Source: Candidatus Auribacterota bacterium
GTDB taxonomy: Bacteria > Auribacterota > UBA6266
Reading direction: 5' to 3'
Length of the DNA: 5,318 bases
NCBI GenBank assembly: GCA_016933315.1
Contig: JAFGBE010000113.1
Span: 1-5,318 of the forward strand
In this document: positions 1-5,260 of the stretch, piece after piece
How positions within the stretch are numbered: the first letter of the stretch is position 1
Layout: every line of letters starts with the position of its first letter
The notes under the pieces: model-generated
What the model was told of the DNA's origin: nothing
Seen by the model: only the letters and a program-made list of their open reading frames with translations
Database searches by the model: none
Translations under genes and position numbers: made by a program

Positions 1-287
1 ATCATAGAATGAAGAACTAGTTCCGCATCTATATTACCTTTGGGTTTCCCATCCGGAAGAATCAATGTCGGCTTAAATATTAAAATATATCCATAGTTCT
101 GCAATCTGGCATAAAGGCGCTCATTCGCAACAACATATCCTATGAATATAAATGCTTTTGTGATGTTATATTTATCCTCCAGGTATTTTCTAAATCGTTT
201 AAAGTCAAGTCTCCAATTCTGTCTCCGAATAGAAAGATTTAAATTCTGTCTATCAATAAATGCGTAATTATTTCCCTTCTGTTTCAC
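1..287 (-). CDS. NYN-domain (DUF88/LabA-like) protein, N-terminal part
   Basis: This open frame runs off the left edge, leaving 95 residues from a GTG start. The visible part reads as the first half of a NYN domain, the PIN-like fold of putative metal-dependent ribonucleases. It opens with a strand ending in the acidic FID at residues 10-12, followed by QNLNLSIR (14-21). The strand AFIFIGYV lies at 45-52, NYGYILIFKP at 64-73, and the family signature KGNIDAELVLHSM at 83-95 carries a second conserved Asp (87). The later acidic residues (normally in a TGDGDF-type motif) lie outside the window. The GTG start is supported by AAGGGA nine bases upstream; an in-frame TAA lies just beyond, and no in-frame ATG exists before the domain. 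The gene is 63 bases downstream of a small cysteine ORF on the same strand. Domain call is confident from motif recognition; RNA cleavage is family knowledge, and the substrate is unknown. Confidence 0.85.
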   Translation of the reverse strand, partial: MKQKGNNYAFIDRQNLNLSIRRQNWRLDFKRFRKYLEDKYNITKAFIFIGYVVANERLYARLQNYGYILIFKPTLILPDGKPKGNIDAELVLHSM

Positions 288-313
288 GCGTTTAATTCCC
301 TTTTGCTTTGCGC
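264..313 (-). repeat. imperfect tandem duplication at the NYN gene start
   Basis: Two adjacent, diverged units of about 25 bases (290-313 and 264-289) share the layout GCG-AAA-CA-AAGGGAA-T-AC when read on the minus strand. Each contains an AAGGGA Shine-Dalgarno-like core. The first copy serves the GTG start at 287; the second lies inside the coding region. Alignment was done by eye and needs small gaps. Confidence 0.3.
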
Positions 314-350
314 ATTAAATCAAATCACATAGACACAGATATATTACTAA

Positions 351-500
351 TCAGCCTGATTTTTTCTTGGCCACGGCAGAGATAAAGCTTACCGGGCCGT
401 AAACATTTCTCCTGACAATACACACGGCGTTGCAAACCCGGCAAAGCTTATTCTCTTTTTCTGTCTTGGGAATGAAGTAACCATTGCTTCTTAAGTACAT
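351..500 (-). CDS. small cysteine-containing protein of unknown function (49 aa)
   Basis: A 49-residue ORF with the motif LCRVCNAVCIVRRNVYGP at residues 19-36 (Cys20, Cys23, Cys27), which could be half of a metal-binding knuckle, and a lysine-rich end (KKK at 45-47). I chose the ATG at 500 because GGAGG sits five bases upstream. The frame stays open to tandem ATGs at 548 and 545, but these have no Shine-Dalgarno sequence and fall inside a palindromic element. The chosen start also lies at almost the same distance from that element as the TPR gene's start does from its copy, which supports it. No signal peptide is seen. The CRVC...RNVYGP stretch faintly resembles small proteins that carry a second cysteine/histidine half further on; here the frame stops first, so the gene could be truncated. 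I found no frameshift continuation. Function unknown. Confidence 0.5.
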   Translation of the reverse strand: MYLRSNGYFIPKTEKENKLCRVCNAVCIVRRNVYGPVSFISAVAKKKSG

Positions 501-522
501 ACTGCCCTCCGTTTTTGGGAGA

Positions 523-555
523 ATAATAACATACCCCAACGACATCATAATGTCG
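523..555 (-). promoter_or_regulatory. palindromic operator-like element with extended -10, copy A
   Basis: On the minus strand a 16-base inverted repeat, CGACATTATGATGTCG (540-555), is followed by GTTATTAT ending at 523. The hexamer TATTAT (523-528) matches five of six -10 consensus positions and is preceded by TG, as in extended -10 promoters. A start site about seven bases further would leave a leader of roughly 15-18 bases carrying GGAGG before the ATG at 500. No good -35 is visible; the palindrome occupies that position, as expected of a repressor or activator site. The second copy lies before the TPR gene (2634-2666). Promoter activity is inference. Confidence 0.5.
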
Positions 556-608
556 CCATAATAATTATTTTTATCTAAGTTAAAGAAGAGCTATTGAAAA
601 GATAGGAC

Positions 609-1166
609 TTAAAACTCCAAGACAACCTGCTCATCCCTGTATCTTGACTTGCCGAGTATGACTTTATTCTCTGCGGGAAGAAGTGTTACATCGCCGTCAT
701 CCCTGTCGCCTAACGGGTGCCGGCGGACAATTATCATAAGCAGGCGGTTATATTTTTCACCTTCAGCGGTATAACCTGTATCATTATCAAAACGGACAAA
801 GCAAACGTTCTTGAAAACCCCGGAGCCGCTGCCGCCGGAGCCTGTAATAAGCACATGGAGGCCATTATCCAATTTTCCGCACCACTTATAATAAAAATAC
901 TCGGGGCTATCAGCATCCTGGCATACAACATATCCACTATCTTCGACCTTAACATCGGAATCATTATACTCATTACTATGCGGGGCGCTTATATCCACGG
1001 AAATTGTCGTGGGCAATCCCCTATCCGAATACCAGCTTTCGAATTCCTGAACCAGGCCGGGATGTATGGGCTTGCCTTGATATGTAAACCGGGATTCGTC
1101 TTCCGCGAAAATATTTAACGAAAAACAGAAGAATAGGATTGAACAAAAAACCAATGTTCTTTTCAT
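609..1166 (-). CDS. exported protein of unknown function
   Basis: This 185-residue protein starts with a clear Sec signal peptide: MKR, then a hydrophobic core at about 5-20 and likely cleavage after Ala21 (NIFA before EDES). The mature part of about 164 residues has QGKPIHPG at 30-37 and a pattern suggesting a beta-rich fold: KLDNGLHVLITGSGGSGSG at 98-116, then FKNVCFVRF at 118-126. The run GSGGSGSG (109-116) could be a flexible loop. Three cysteines (82, 96, 122) remain after cleavage. I do not recognise a named family. It is probably periplasmic or outer-surface, since there is no second membrane segment and no lipobox. It lies 21 bases after the zinc-ribbon gene and is probably the last gene of that operon. 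Its only Shine-Dalgarno-like sequence, TAAGGA, overlaps the previous stop and is 18 bases from the ATG, unusually far. The start itself is fixed by the signal peptide. Confidence 0.85.
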   Translation of the reverse strand: MKRTLVFCSILFFCFSLNIFAEDESRFTYQGKPIHPGLVQEFESWYSDRGLPTTISVDISAPHSNEYNDSDVKVEDSGYVVCQDADSPEYFYYKWCGKLDNGLHVLITGSGGSGSGVFKNVCFVRFDNDTGYTAEGEKYNRLLMIIVRRHPLGDRDDGDVTLLPAENKVILGKSRYRDEQVVLEF

Positions 1167-1190
1167 ATAAAAACCAGGATTTTTTCCTTA
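1167..1190 (-). promoter_or_regulatory. distant ribosome-binding site with small hairpin
   Basis: Read on the minus strand, TAAGGA overlaps the zinc-ribbon stop codon. It is followed by AAAAA and TCCT, so AGGA and TCCT can pair (short stem, five-base loop). The pairing would bring the site nearer the ATG or hide it. With only four base pairs the structure is weak. Confidence 0.25.
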
Positions 1191-1364
1191 CGGCTCTCTT
1201 TTTATTCTTCTGCCGCATGCCGGGCATTCAACCTCATCATCAAAAAAGAGGCTTTCGGGTATCTCTTCCCCGCAATCAGGGCATATTACGCTGTCCGAAC
1301 CCATACCCGCATCGTATTCAAGAAAATCATTCATTAAATCATCATTTTCATCATCGCCCATCAT
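1188..1364 (-). CDS. small C4 zinc-ribbon protein (58 aa)
   Basis: A 58-residue protein with two CPxC knuckles, CPDCGEEI at 28-35 and CPACGRRI at 47-54, giving C-x2-C-x15-C-x2-C, the usual ligand set of a zinc ribbon. The first 25 residues are strongly acidic (MMGDDENDD and FLEYDAG), and the end is basic (RRIKREP). Such mini-ribbons bind zinc for folding, and often nucleic acid or a partner protein; the partner here is unknown. The ATG at 1364 follows GGGAG by eight bases. A second ATG codon comes directly after it, so the exact start could be three bases lower. The gene overlaps the 3' end of the TPR gene by 14 bases in another frame, which suggests translational coupling, and is 21 bases before the exported protein. 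It lacks a signal peptide, so it should be cytoplasmic although both neighbours are exported. It is not LysW: spacing and C-terminus differ. Confidence 0.8.
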   Translation of the reverse strand: MMGDDENDDLMNDFLEYDAGMGSDSVICPDCGEEIPESLFFDDEVECPACGRRIKREP

Positions 1365-2613
1365 AGTTTTTTCTCCCTTTTTTGCTTAAGGCCTCTTCAA
1401 TCATTACCAAGTCTTCCTGTATTTCCTTTTCATCAGGTTCAAGTTCTATCGCTTTTTTTATACATTGATACGCCTCTTCATATCTTCCGGTTTTATAAAG
1501 CAATTCAGCTTTTGTGCCGATTATAATACCGTTGTCAGGACTTAAAGCTATCGCCAGCTCTATTAATTTCAGCCCCTCCTCCAGATTTTCACCGGACTTA
1601 TAATAATTATAGGCCTTTGCATTATAGGCTAAGCTTAAAGTATCATGAACACATATACCCTTTTCATAAGCGAATTCCAAGCATTCGATCGCTTTATCAT
1701 TATTCCCTGTATAAAAATGAAATACACCTTCCGCATAAGCAAGCCTTTCACTCTCAGAATGAATTTCATATCCTTTTTGAAAGTACTCCAAAGCCTTTTC
1801 GTAATAAGCCTTTTCCCCATACTTTTTATAAAGAAGCATATAAAAGTTAGCTGCGCTTACATACGTAAGTATATAATCCGAATCCAATTCAATGGATTTA
1901 TTATAGCAACTCATAATCAGATCAAAGTTTTTCTTTATATTCGGCAGGTCTGAATTTCTTACTGCGGTTGCCAACGCTCTATATCCTTTGGCGTTATCAG
2001 GCTCAAGTTTGACAACTTCCTGAAATATTTTTATTATATGGTCCTTGTCGGAACTAACTTCGGATGCATACCAATACGCATAGTGATACATATCCTTTTC
2101 GCTTTCATCATCCAGCAGTTCGTTAACTTTTTTGAGTTCACACGCTGTTTCCTTATAATTCAATCTTAAAATATTGCAACAAACCGATAACCACCTGTTA
2201 TCTATATTATTGGGGTTTACTTCGTCCGCCCTGTTAATCCAGATTCTAGCCTCGACAATACGGTCGTTAAGCAGATAAGCCAAGGCAAGTCTTCCGTAGA
2301 TAACATCTTTATCCTTATAGTCATCGGGTAGATACGCCACAGTATATTCTAATGATTTCAACATCATCTCATAATTTTCCATTCGCTGAAAAATAATTGC
2401 CAGGTTCTTATAGTGCTCGCAGTTATAGGGATCTTCCTCTAATTTACAAATAATCAGATCAATAGTATCTTCAGGTGTCCTTTTTTCTTCAAAATCAGCT
2501 TCTCTGGGTTTAGCCTTCGGCCTTTCCAGCCTCAAATTCGTTTTAGCAACGGAACCCGCACACGGCAAGGTTAACAGCACCGCAAGAATGGCTATAACAG
2601 CATTTCTTCTCAA
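1351..2613 (-). CDS. exported TPR-repeat protein
   Basis: A 420-residue protein with an N-terminal Sec signal peptide (MRRN, hydrophobic core about 5-17, probable cleavage after Ala23 in SVA-KT). A charged linker follows (about 24-48), then tetratricopeptide repeats through most of the rest. The clearest repeat is at about 362-395, ending KAIELEPDE. Others are visible near 64-96, 104-137, 192-217, 247-283, 287-320 and 326-360, with recurring D/EPD or SPD turns. TPR solenoids bind protein partners; no enzymatic domain is seen, so a scaffold role in the periplasm is inferred. The start is TTG at 2613: it has AAAAGG seven bases upstream, it is the only start giving the signal peptide, and the next in-frame Met is residue 78. 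C18 follows LTLP, not a proper lipobox, so I do not call a lipoprotein. It heads an operon with the zinc-ribbon and small exported protein genes, preceded by an operator-like palindrome. Confidence 0.9.
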   Translation of the reverse strand: MRRNAVIAILAVLLTLPCAGSVAKTNLRLERPKAKPREADFEEKRTPEDTIDLIICKLEEDPYNCEHYKNLAIIFQRMENYEMMLKSLEYTVAYLPDDYKDKDVIYGRLALAYLLNDRIVEARIWINRADEVNPNNIDNRWLSVCCNILRLNYKETACELKKVNELLDDESEKDMYHYAYWYASEVSSDKDHIIKIFQEVVKLEPDNAKGYRALATAVRNSDLPNIKKNFDLIMSCYNKSIELDSDYILTYVSAANFYMLLYKKYGEKAYYEKALEYFQKGYEIHSESERLAYAEGVFHFYTGNNDKAIECLEFAYEKGICVHDTLSLAYNAKAYNYYKSGENLEEGLKLIELAIALSPDNGIIIGTKAELLYKTGRYEEAYQCIKKAIELEPDEKEIQEDLVMIEEALSKKGRKNYDGR

Positions 2614-2628
2614 GGATATACCTTTTTT
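2614..2628 (-). promoter_or_regulatory. ribosome-binding site deciding the TTG start of the TPR gene
   Basis: On the minus strand the A-rich AAAAAAGG ends at 2621, seven bases before the TTG. There is no ATG or GTG in this frame that would keep the signal peptide, so this site fixes the rare start codon. Confidence 0.6.
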
Positions 2629-2633
2629 GCGTT

Positions 2634-2666
2634 ATACTAACACGCTTTAACGACAGCGTAATGTCG
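2634..2666 (-). promoter_or_regulatory. palindromic operator-like element with extended -10, copy B
   Basis: On the minus strand the inverted repeat CGACATTACGCTGTCG (2651-2666) can extend to a 7-base-pair stem (2649-2668: AACGACA/TGTCGTT, six-base loop). It is followed by TGTTAGTAT ending at 2634. The element matches copy A (523-555) at 25 of 33 positions without gaps, and its near edge is 37 bases from the TPR start (39 bases for copy A). TAGTAT is a poorer -10 (four of six) but is preceded by TG. A start of transcription near 2627 would leave about 15 bases of leader containing the ribosome-binding site. The role as an operator is inference from symmetry, duplication and position. Confidence 0.5.
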
Positions 2667-2680
2667 TTGGAATAAAAATT

Positions 2681-2719
2681 AATAAAAACAACCCTCCGCG
2701 GGTGTATTCGCGAAGGGTT
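2681..2719 (-). terminator. rho-independent terminator of the nspC operon
   Basis: Hairpin at 2690-2719 with AACCCT pairing AGGGTT, one C/A mismatch, then four CGCG pairs and an eight-base loop. On the minus strand it is followed directly by GTTTTTATT and a second T-rich run. It lies about 45 bases after the carboxynorspermidine synthase stop. A TTTTTT run on the other side could make it bidirectional, although no plus-strand gene needs it. Confidence 0.8.
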
Positions 2720-2741
2720 ATATTTTTTGCTATCATATTAT

Positions 2742-2758
2742 AGCGGATTTTTTCCGCT
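2742..2758 (-). other. small hairpin just after the carboxynorspermidine synthase stop
   Basis: AGCGGA and TCCGCT form a six-pair stem around a five-base loop, eight bases after the stop codon. On the minus strand it is followed by ATAATATG rather than a T-run, so it may protect the mRNA 3' end rather than terminate. Confidence 0.4.
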
Positions 2759-2765
2759 TTTATTA

Positions 2766-4013
2766 TTACCGCACTCTCTTACTCTCAGGAAGAGGTTTCG
2801 GGTGTTCTTCAACCACCGTAGGGAGCCCTATTTTGTTCAGTATCTCTATGAACGGGTCAGGGTCAAGCTCTTCCACATTCACCATAGTCCTCACATCCCA
2901 CAGCCCTTTCGCGATAAGCATCGCGGCGGCAACCGGCGGAACACCGGCCGTGTAAGAAATCGCCTGAGATTCCACTTCCCTGTAACACTCGGCGTGGTCG
3001 CAGGTGTTATAAATGAATATTTCCCTGTGCCTGCCGTCTTTCTCCCCTTTAACATAATTGCCTATGCAGGTCTTCCCCGTATAGTTGGGCGCAAGGGATG
3101 ACGGGTCGGGCAGAATCGCCTTAAGGACTTTAAGGGGCACGACTTCGACTCCTTCCGCCGTTTTAATCGGCTTCTCGGATGTCATGCCCAGGTTGGTCAA
3201 AACGGTGAACACGTTTATATAGTGGTCGCCGAACCCCATCCAGAACCGGATACTGTTCGCATCGATGTTCTTCGAAAGGGAATGAAGTTCGTCATGTCCG
3301 TTCAGATAAACCGGCTGTTCTCCCACAACGGGAAAATCGTACATCATCTTTATCGAATGGACTTTCTCCATCACCCATTTGCGGTCAATCCATGTCCAGA
3401 CTTTCTTGAACTCGCGGAAATTGATTTCAGGGTCGAAGTTTGTCGCAAAATACCTGCCGTGATTGCCGGCGTTGACGTCCATTATGTCGATGGTGTCTAT
3501 CTTATCGAAATAATGTTTTACCGCAAGCGCGCAGTAAGCGTTAACCACTCCCGGATCGAATCCCGCTCCGAGTATCGCGGTGATATTATTTACTCTGCAT
3601 TTATCTTTGCGTTTCCACTCATAGTTCGCATACCATGGCGGGTCTTCGCAGACTTTGTTGGGTTCTTCATGTATCGCCGTATCCATATAGGCGACTCCCG
3701 CCTGGATGCATGCCTCAAGAAGAGACATATTCACGTAAGCCTGCGCGAGGTTGATGATGATTTGTGAGCCGGTTTCTTTTATCAGTTTTACGGTCTCCGG
3801 AATATCGAGGGCGTTTATCTGGCGCGAATACAGTTTTTTTGACTTATCTTTAAGGTGATTTTTCTTTTTTACACTCTCGATAATCTTATCGCACTTTGCT
3901 TTTGTCCTCGAGGCTATGCAGATATCCCCGAGAACATCGTTATTCATAGCGCATTTATGGGCGGCCACATGGGCCACTCCGCCCGCCCCTACAATTAAAA
4001 CATTCTTTTTCAT
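2766..4013 (-). CDS. carboxynorspermidine synthase (carboxy(nor)spermidine dehydrogenase)
   Basis: This 415-residue, saccharopine-dehydrogenase-like enzyme (EC 1.5.1.43 family) uses NADPH to reduce the Schiff base between aspartate beta-semialdehyde and diaminopropane or putrescine, giving carboxynorspermidine or carboxyspermidine in the cytoplasm. The Rossmann loop GAGGVAHVAAHK is at 9-20, with ASRT at 34-37 after the second strand. Family signatures follow: GAGFDPGVVNAY (149-160), NAGNHGRYFATNFDPE (181-196), FWMGFGDHY (257-265), LPDPSSLAP (301-309) and ELDPDPF (382-388). Length is normal for the family. I start at the ATG at 4013, with AAGGAG nine bases upstream. An ATG at 4043 in the same frame would add ten residues, but it lies inside a stable hairpin and has a poorly spaced ribosome site. 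The gene follows nspC by 63 bases, whose product decarboxylates this product. Annotation pipelines often call it saccharopine dehydrogenase; lysine metabolism is unlikely given the neighbour. Confidence 0.93.
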   Translation of the reverse strand: MKKNVLIVGAGGVAHVAAHKCAMNNDVLGDICIASRTKAKCDKIIESVKKKNHLKDKSKKLYSRQINALDIPETVKLIKETGSQIIINLAQAYVNMSLLEACIQAGVAYMDTAIHEEPNKVCEDPPWYANYEWKRKDKCRVNNITAILGAGFDPGVVNAYCALAVKHYFDKIDTIDIMDVNAGNHGRYFATNFDPEINFREFKKVWTWIDRKWVMEKVHSIKMMYDFPVVGEQPVYLNGHDELHSLSKNIDANSIRFWMGFGDHYINVFTVLTNLGMTSEKPIKTAEGVEVVPLKVLKAILPDPSSLAPNYTGKTCIGNYVKGEKDGRHREIFIYNTCDHAECYREVESQAISYTAGVPPVAAAMLIAKGLWDVRTMVNVEELDPDPFIEILNKIGLPTVVEEHPKPLPESKRVR

Positions 4014-4036
4014 CCCCTGTATCTCCTTTACTATTC

Positions 4037-4067
4037 CCGCCATATTCCTTCGGAATATCAGCGGCGG
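4037..4067 (-). other. hairpin between nspC and the synthase gene
   Basis: On the minus strand CCGCC, a GCTG bulge, ATATTCC, a GAA loop, GGAATAT and GGCGG form a 12-pair stem occupying about half of the 63-base gap. There is no T-run, so it is not a terminator. Its foot is eight bases upstream of the AAGGAG ribosome site of the downstream gene. Possible roles are mRNA processing, stability, or tuning of downstream translation; none is shown by sequence. Confidence 0.6.
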
Positions 4068-4076
4068 AACTTCTCA

Positions 4077-5174
4077 TTATAGATCATCCGCAAAATCCCT
4101 ATAAGTGAATTTTCTCACTACATCCATTCTGCCGTTAAGCCGCCTGACTACTATGGAAGGCATCTCAAGGCCGTTAAACCAGTTCTTTTTAACCATTGTG
4201 TAACCCGCAGCATCGGAAAATGTTACCACACTGCCGACTTTAAGTTTTGATTTGAAGTTGTATGTCCCGAAAACATCACCGGCAAGGCAGGAACGTCCGG
4301 CAACCATATATTTATATTTTCCCGCGCCTGAGTTTTTCACTTTGGCCGGAAGCCTGTAAATAAGCAAATCAAGCATATGGGCCTCAGTCGAGGCGTCGAC
4401 TATCGCGATATCGATCCCGTTGCGGATAATATCAACGACTTTCGTAACAAGTTCGGCCGACTGTGTAATGGCGCTTTCCCCGGGCTCAAGGTAAACCTGG
4501 ACATCAAAACGGCGGGCAAATTCCTTCAATTTGCCGCAGAACTTATCCAGTGCATATCCTTCTTTCGAAAAGTAGTACCCGCCGCCAAGGCTCACCCATT
4601 TAAGTTTTTTAAGCGCATCGCCGTACGCGCGGCTTATGTAATCAAGGTTGTCTGAAAAATTCTTAATATTGTCATTCTCGCAGTTGAAATGGAACATAGC
4701 GCCGCTCAGAAAACGCAGGACGCCGGAGAGCGACTTTTTATCCGACACACCCAGGCGGGAATACCTGCGGGCCGGGTCGGCCAGGTCGAAATGGGAATAG
4801 CTCACCTTCGGGTTTATCCTTATGCCTATATCGCATCCCTTAACATAAGAGCGGAATCTTTTTAACTGTGAAACGGAATTGAAAATAACCTTGTCGGAAA
4901 ACCCGGCGAGCTCTTTTATCTCTTTTTCGTTATAGCCGACGGAATAGGCGTGCACTTCCTTCCCGAACTTCTCATAGCCGAGCCGGGCCTCATAAAGCGA
5001 GCTTGAGGTAGTCCCGTCCATATACTTTTTCATCAGGTTAAAGACACTCCACGTCGAAAAACATTTAAGGGCAAGGACGGATTTTGCGCCGGAGCAGTCT
5101 CTGATATGCTTGATTATCTTCAGATTTCTAAGCAGTTTTCGCTCATCAATCAGATAATAAGGAGTCTCAATCAT
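4077..5174 (-). CDS. nspC: carboxynorspermidine decarboxylase
   Basis: A 365-residue PLP enzyme of the alanine-racemase-fold group (EC 4.1.1.96) that decarboxylates carboxynorspermidine or carboxyspermidine to the triamine. TPYYLID (4-10) opens the barrel. The PLP lysine is Lys37 in LALKCFSTWSVF (34-45). GTTSSSLYEARLGYE is at 54-68, ARRYSRLGV at 135-143, FHFNCEN at 161-167, the glycine loop SLGGGY at 195-200, and YLEPGE at 228-233. The C-terminal domain has DASTEAHMLD (260-269), the catalytic cysteine in GRSCLAGD (Cys296), and GYTMVKKNWFNG (324-335) with the phosphate-side Tyr325. All key residues are present and length is normal. The NCEN and STEAHMLD motifs recall the Vibrio-type enzyme as I remember it. 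The start is fixed by TPYYLID and an in-frame upstream stop; its ribosome site (AGAAGAG directly before the ATG) is poor. It is first in a two-gene operon with the synthase. Confidence 0.95.
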   Translation of the reverse strand: MIETPYYLIDERKLLRNLKIIKHIRDCSGAKSVLALKCFSTWSVFNLMKKYMDGTTSSSLYEARLGYEKFGKEVHAYSVGYNEKEIKELAGFSDKVIFNSVSQLKRFRSYVKGCDIGIRINPKVSYSHFDLADPARRYSRLGVSDKKSLSGVLRFLSGAMFHFNCENDNIKNFSDNLDYISRAYGDALKKLKWVSLGGGYYFSKEGYALDKFCGKLKEFARRFDVQVYLEPGESAITQSAELVTKVVDIIRNGIDIAIVDASTEAHMLDLLIYRLPAKVKNSGAGKYKYMVAGRSCLAGDVFGTYNFKSKLKVGSVVTFSDAAGYTMVKKNWFNGLEMPSIVVRRLNGRMDVVRKFTYRDFADDL

Positions 5175-5200
5175 CTCTTCTAATAATATTCTCTCGGTAG

Positions 5201-5236
5201 ATTAATATATTAATTTAAAAATACCCATATATTAAT
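5201..5236. repeat. AT-rich palindrome and short direct repeat in the nspC leader
   Basis: ATTAATATATTAAT (5201-5214) is a perfect 14-base palindrome. Its ATATATTAAT half (5205-5214) recurs exactly at 5227-5236, 22 bases away, close to two helical turns, overlapping the proposed -10. It could be a binding site or simply low-complexity AT sequence. Confidence 0.3.
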
Positions 5237-5260
5237 AATCAATCCTGAATTTGTTTGCAA
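5232..5260 (-). promoter_or_regulatory. candidate promoter of nspC operon
   Basis: On the minus strand TTGCAA (5255-5260) and TATTAA (5232-5237) are 17 bases apart, each matching four of six sigma-70 consensus positions. Transcription would start near 5224, giving a leader of about 50 bases. The surrounding DNA is very AT-rich, so chance matches are easy. Confidence 0.35.

Noticed and set aside
549..608. Terminator after the exported protein gene
   Set aside because: Only a four-pair CTAT/ATAG stem is seen, with no T-run next to it. Any terminator here is not visible.
717..1118. Plus-strand open frame of 133 codons
   Set aside because: It lies opposite the exported protein, which has a signal peptide in frame; it is a shadow.
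1021..1227. Minus-strand 68-codon frame overlapping the zinc-ribbon and exported protein genes
   Set aside because: It overlaps both better-supported frames out of phase and lacks the cysteine pattern.
1188..1364. LysW-type amino-group carrier
   Set aside because: The zinc knuckles are similar, but the C-terminal EDWGE-type tail needed for lysine or arginine carrier function is absent and the inter-knuckle spacing is shorter.
2558..2613. Lipoprotein signal in the TPR protein (Cys18)
   Set aside because: The residues before Cys18 are T-L-P; proline directly before the cysteine does not fit a lipobox. Signal peptidase I cleavage after SVA fits better.
3222..3767. Long plus-strand open frame (181 codons) opposite the synthase gene
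   Set aside because: It lies wholly antisense to a gene with complete family motifs, and its product has no recognisable features.
4011..4043. Upstream ATG of the synthase gene at 4043
   Set aside because: It lies inside the intergenic hairpin, its AAGGA is only two bases away, and family members begin at the nucleotide-binding strand, as the 4013 start does.
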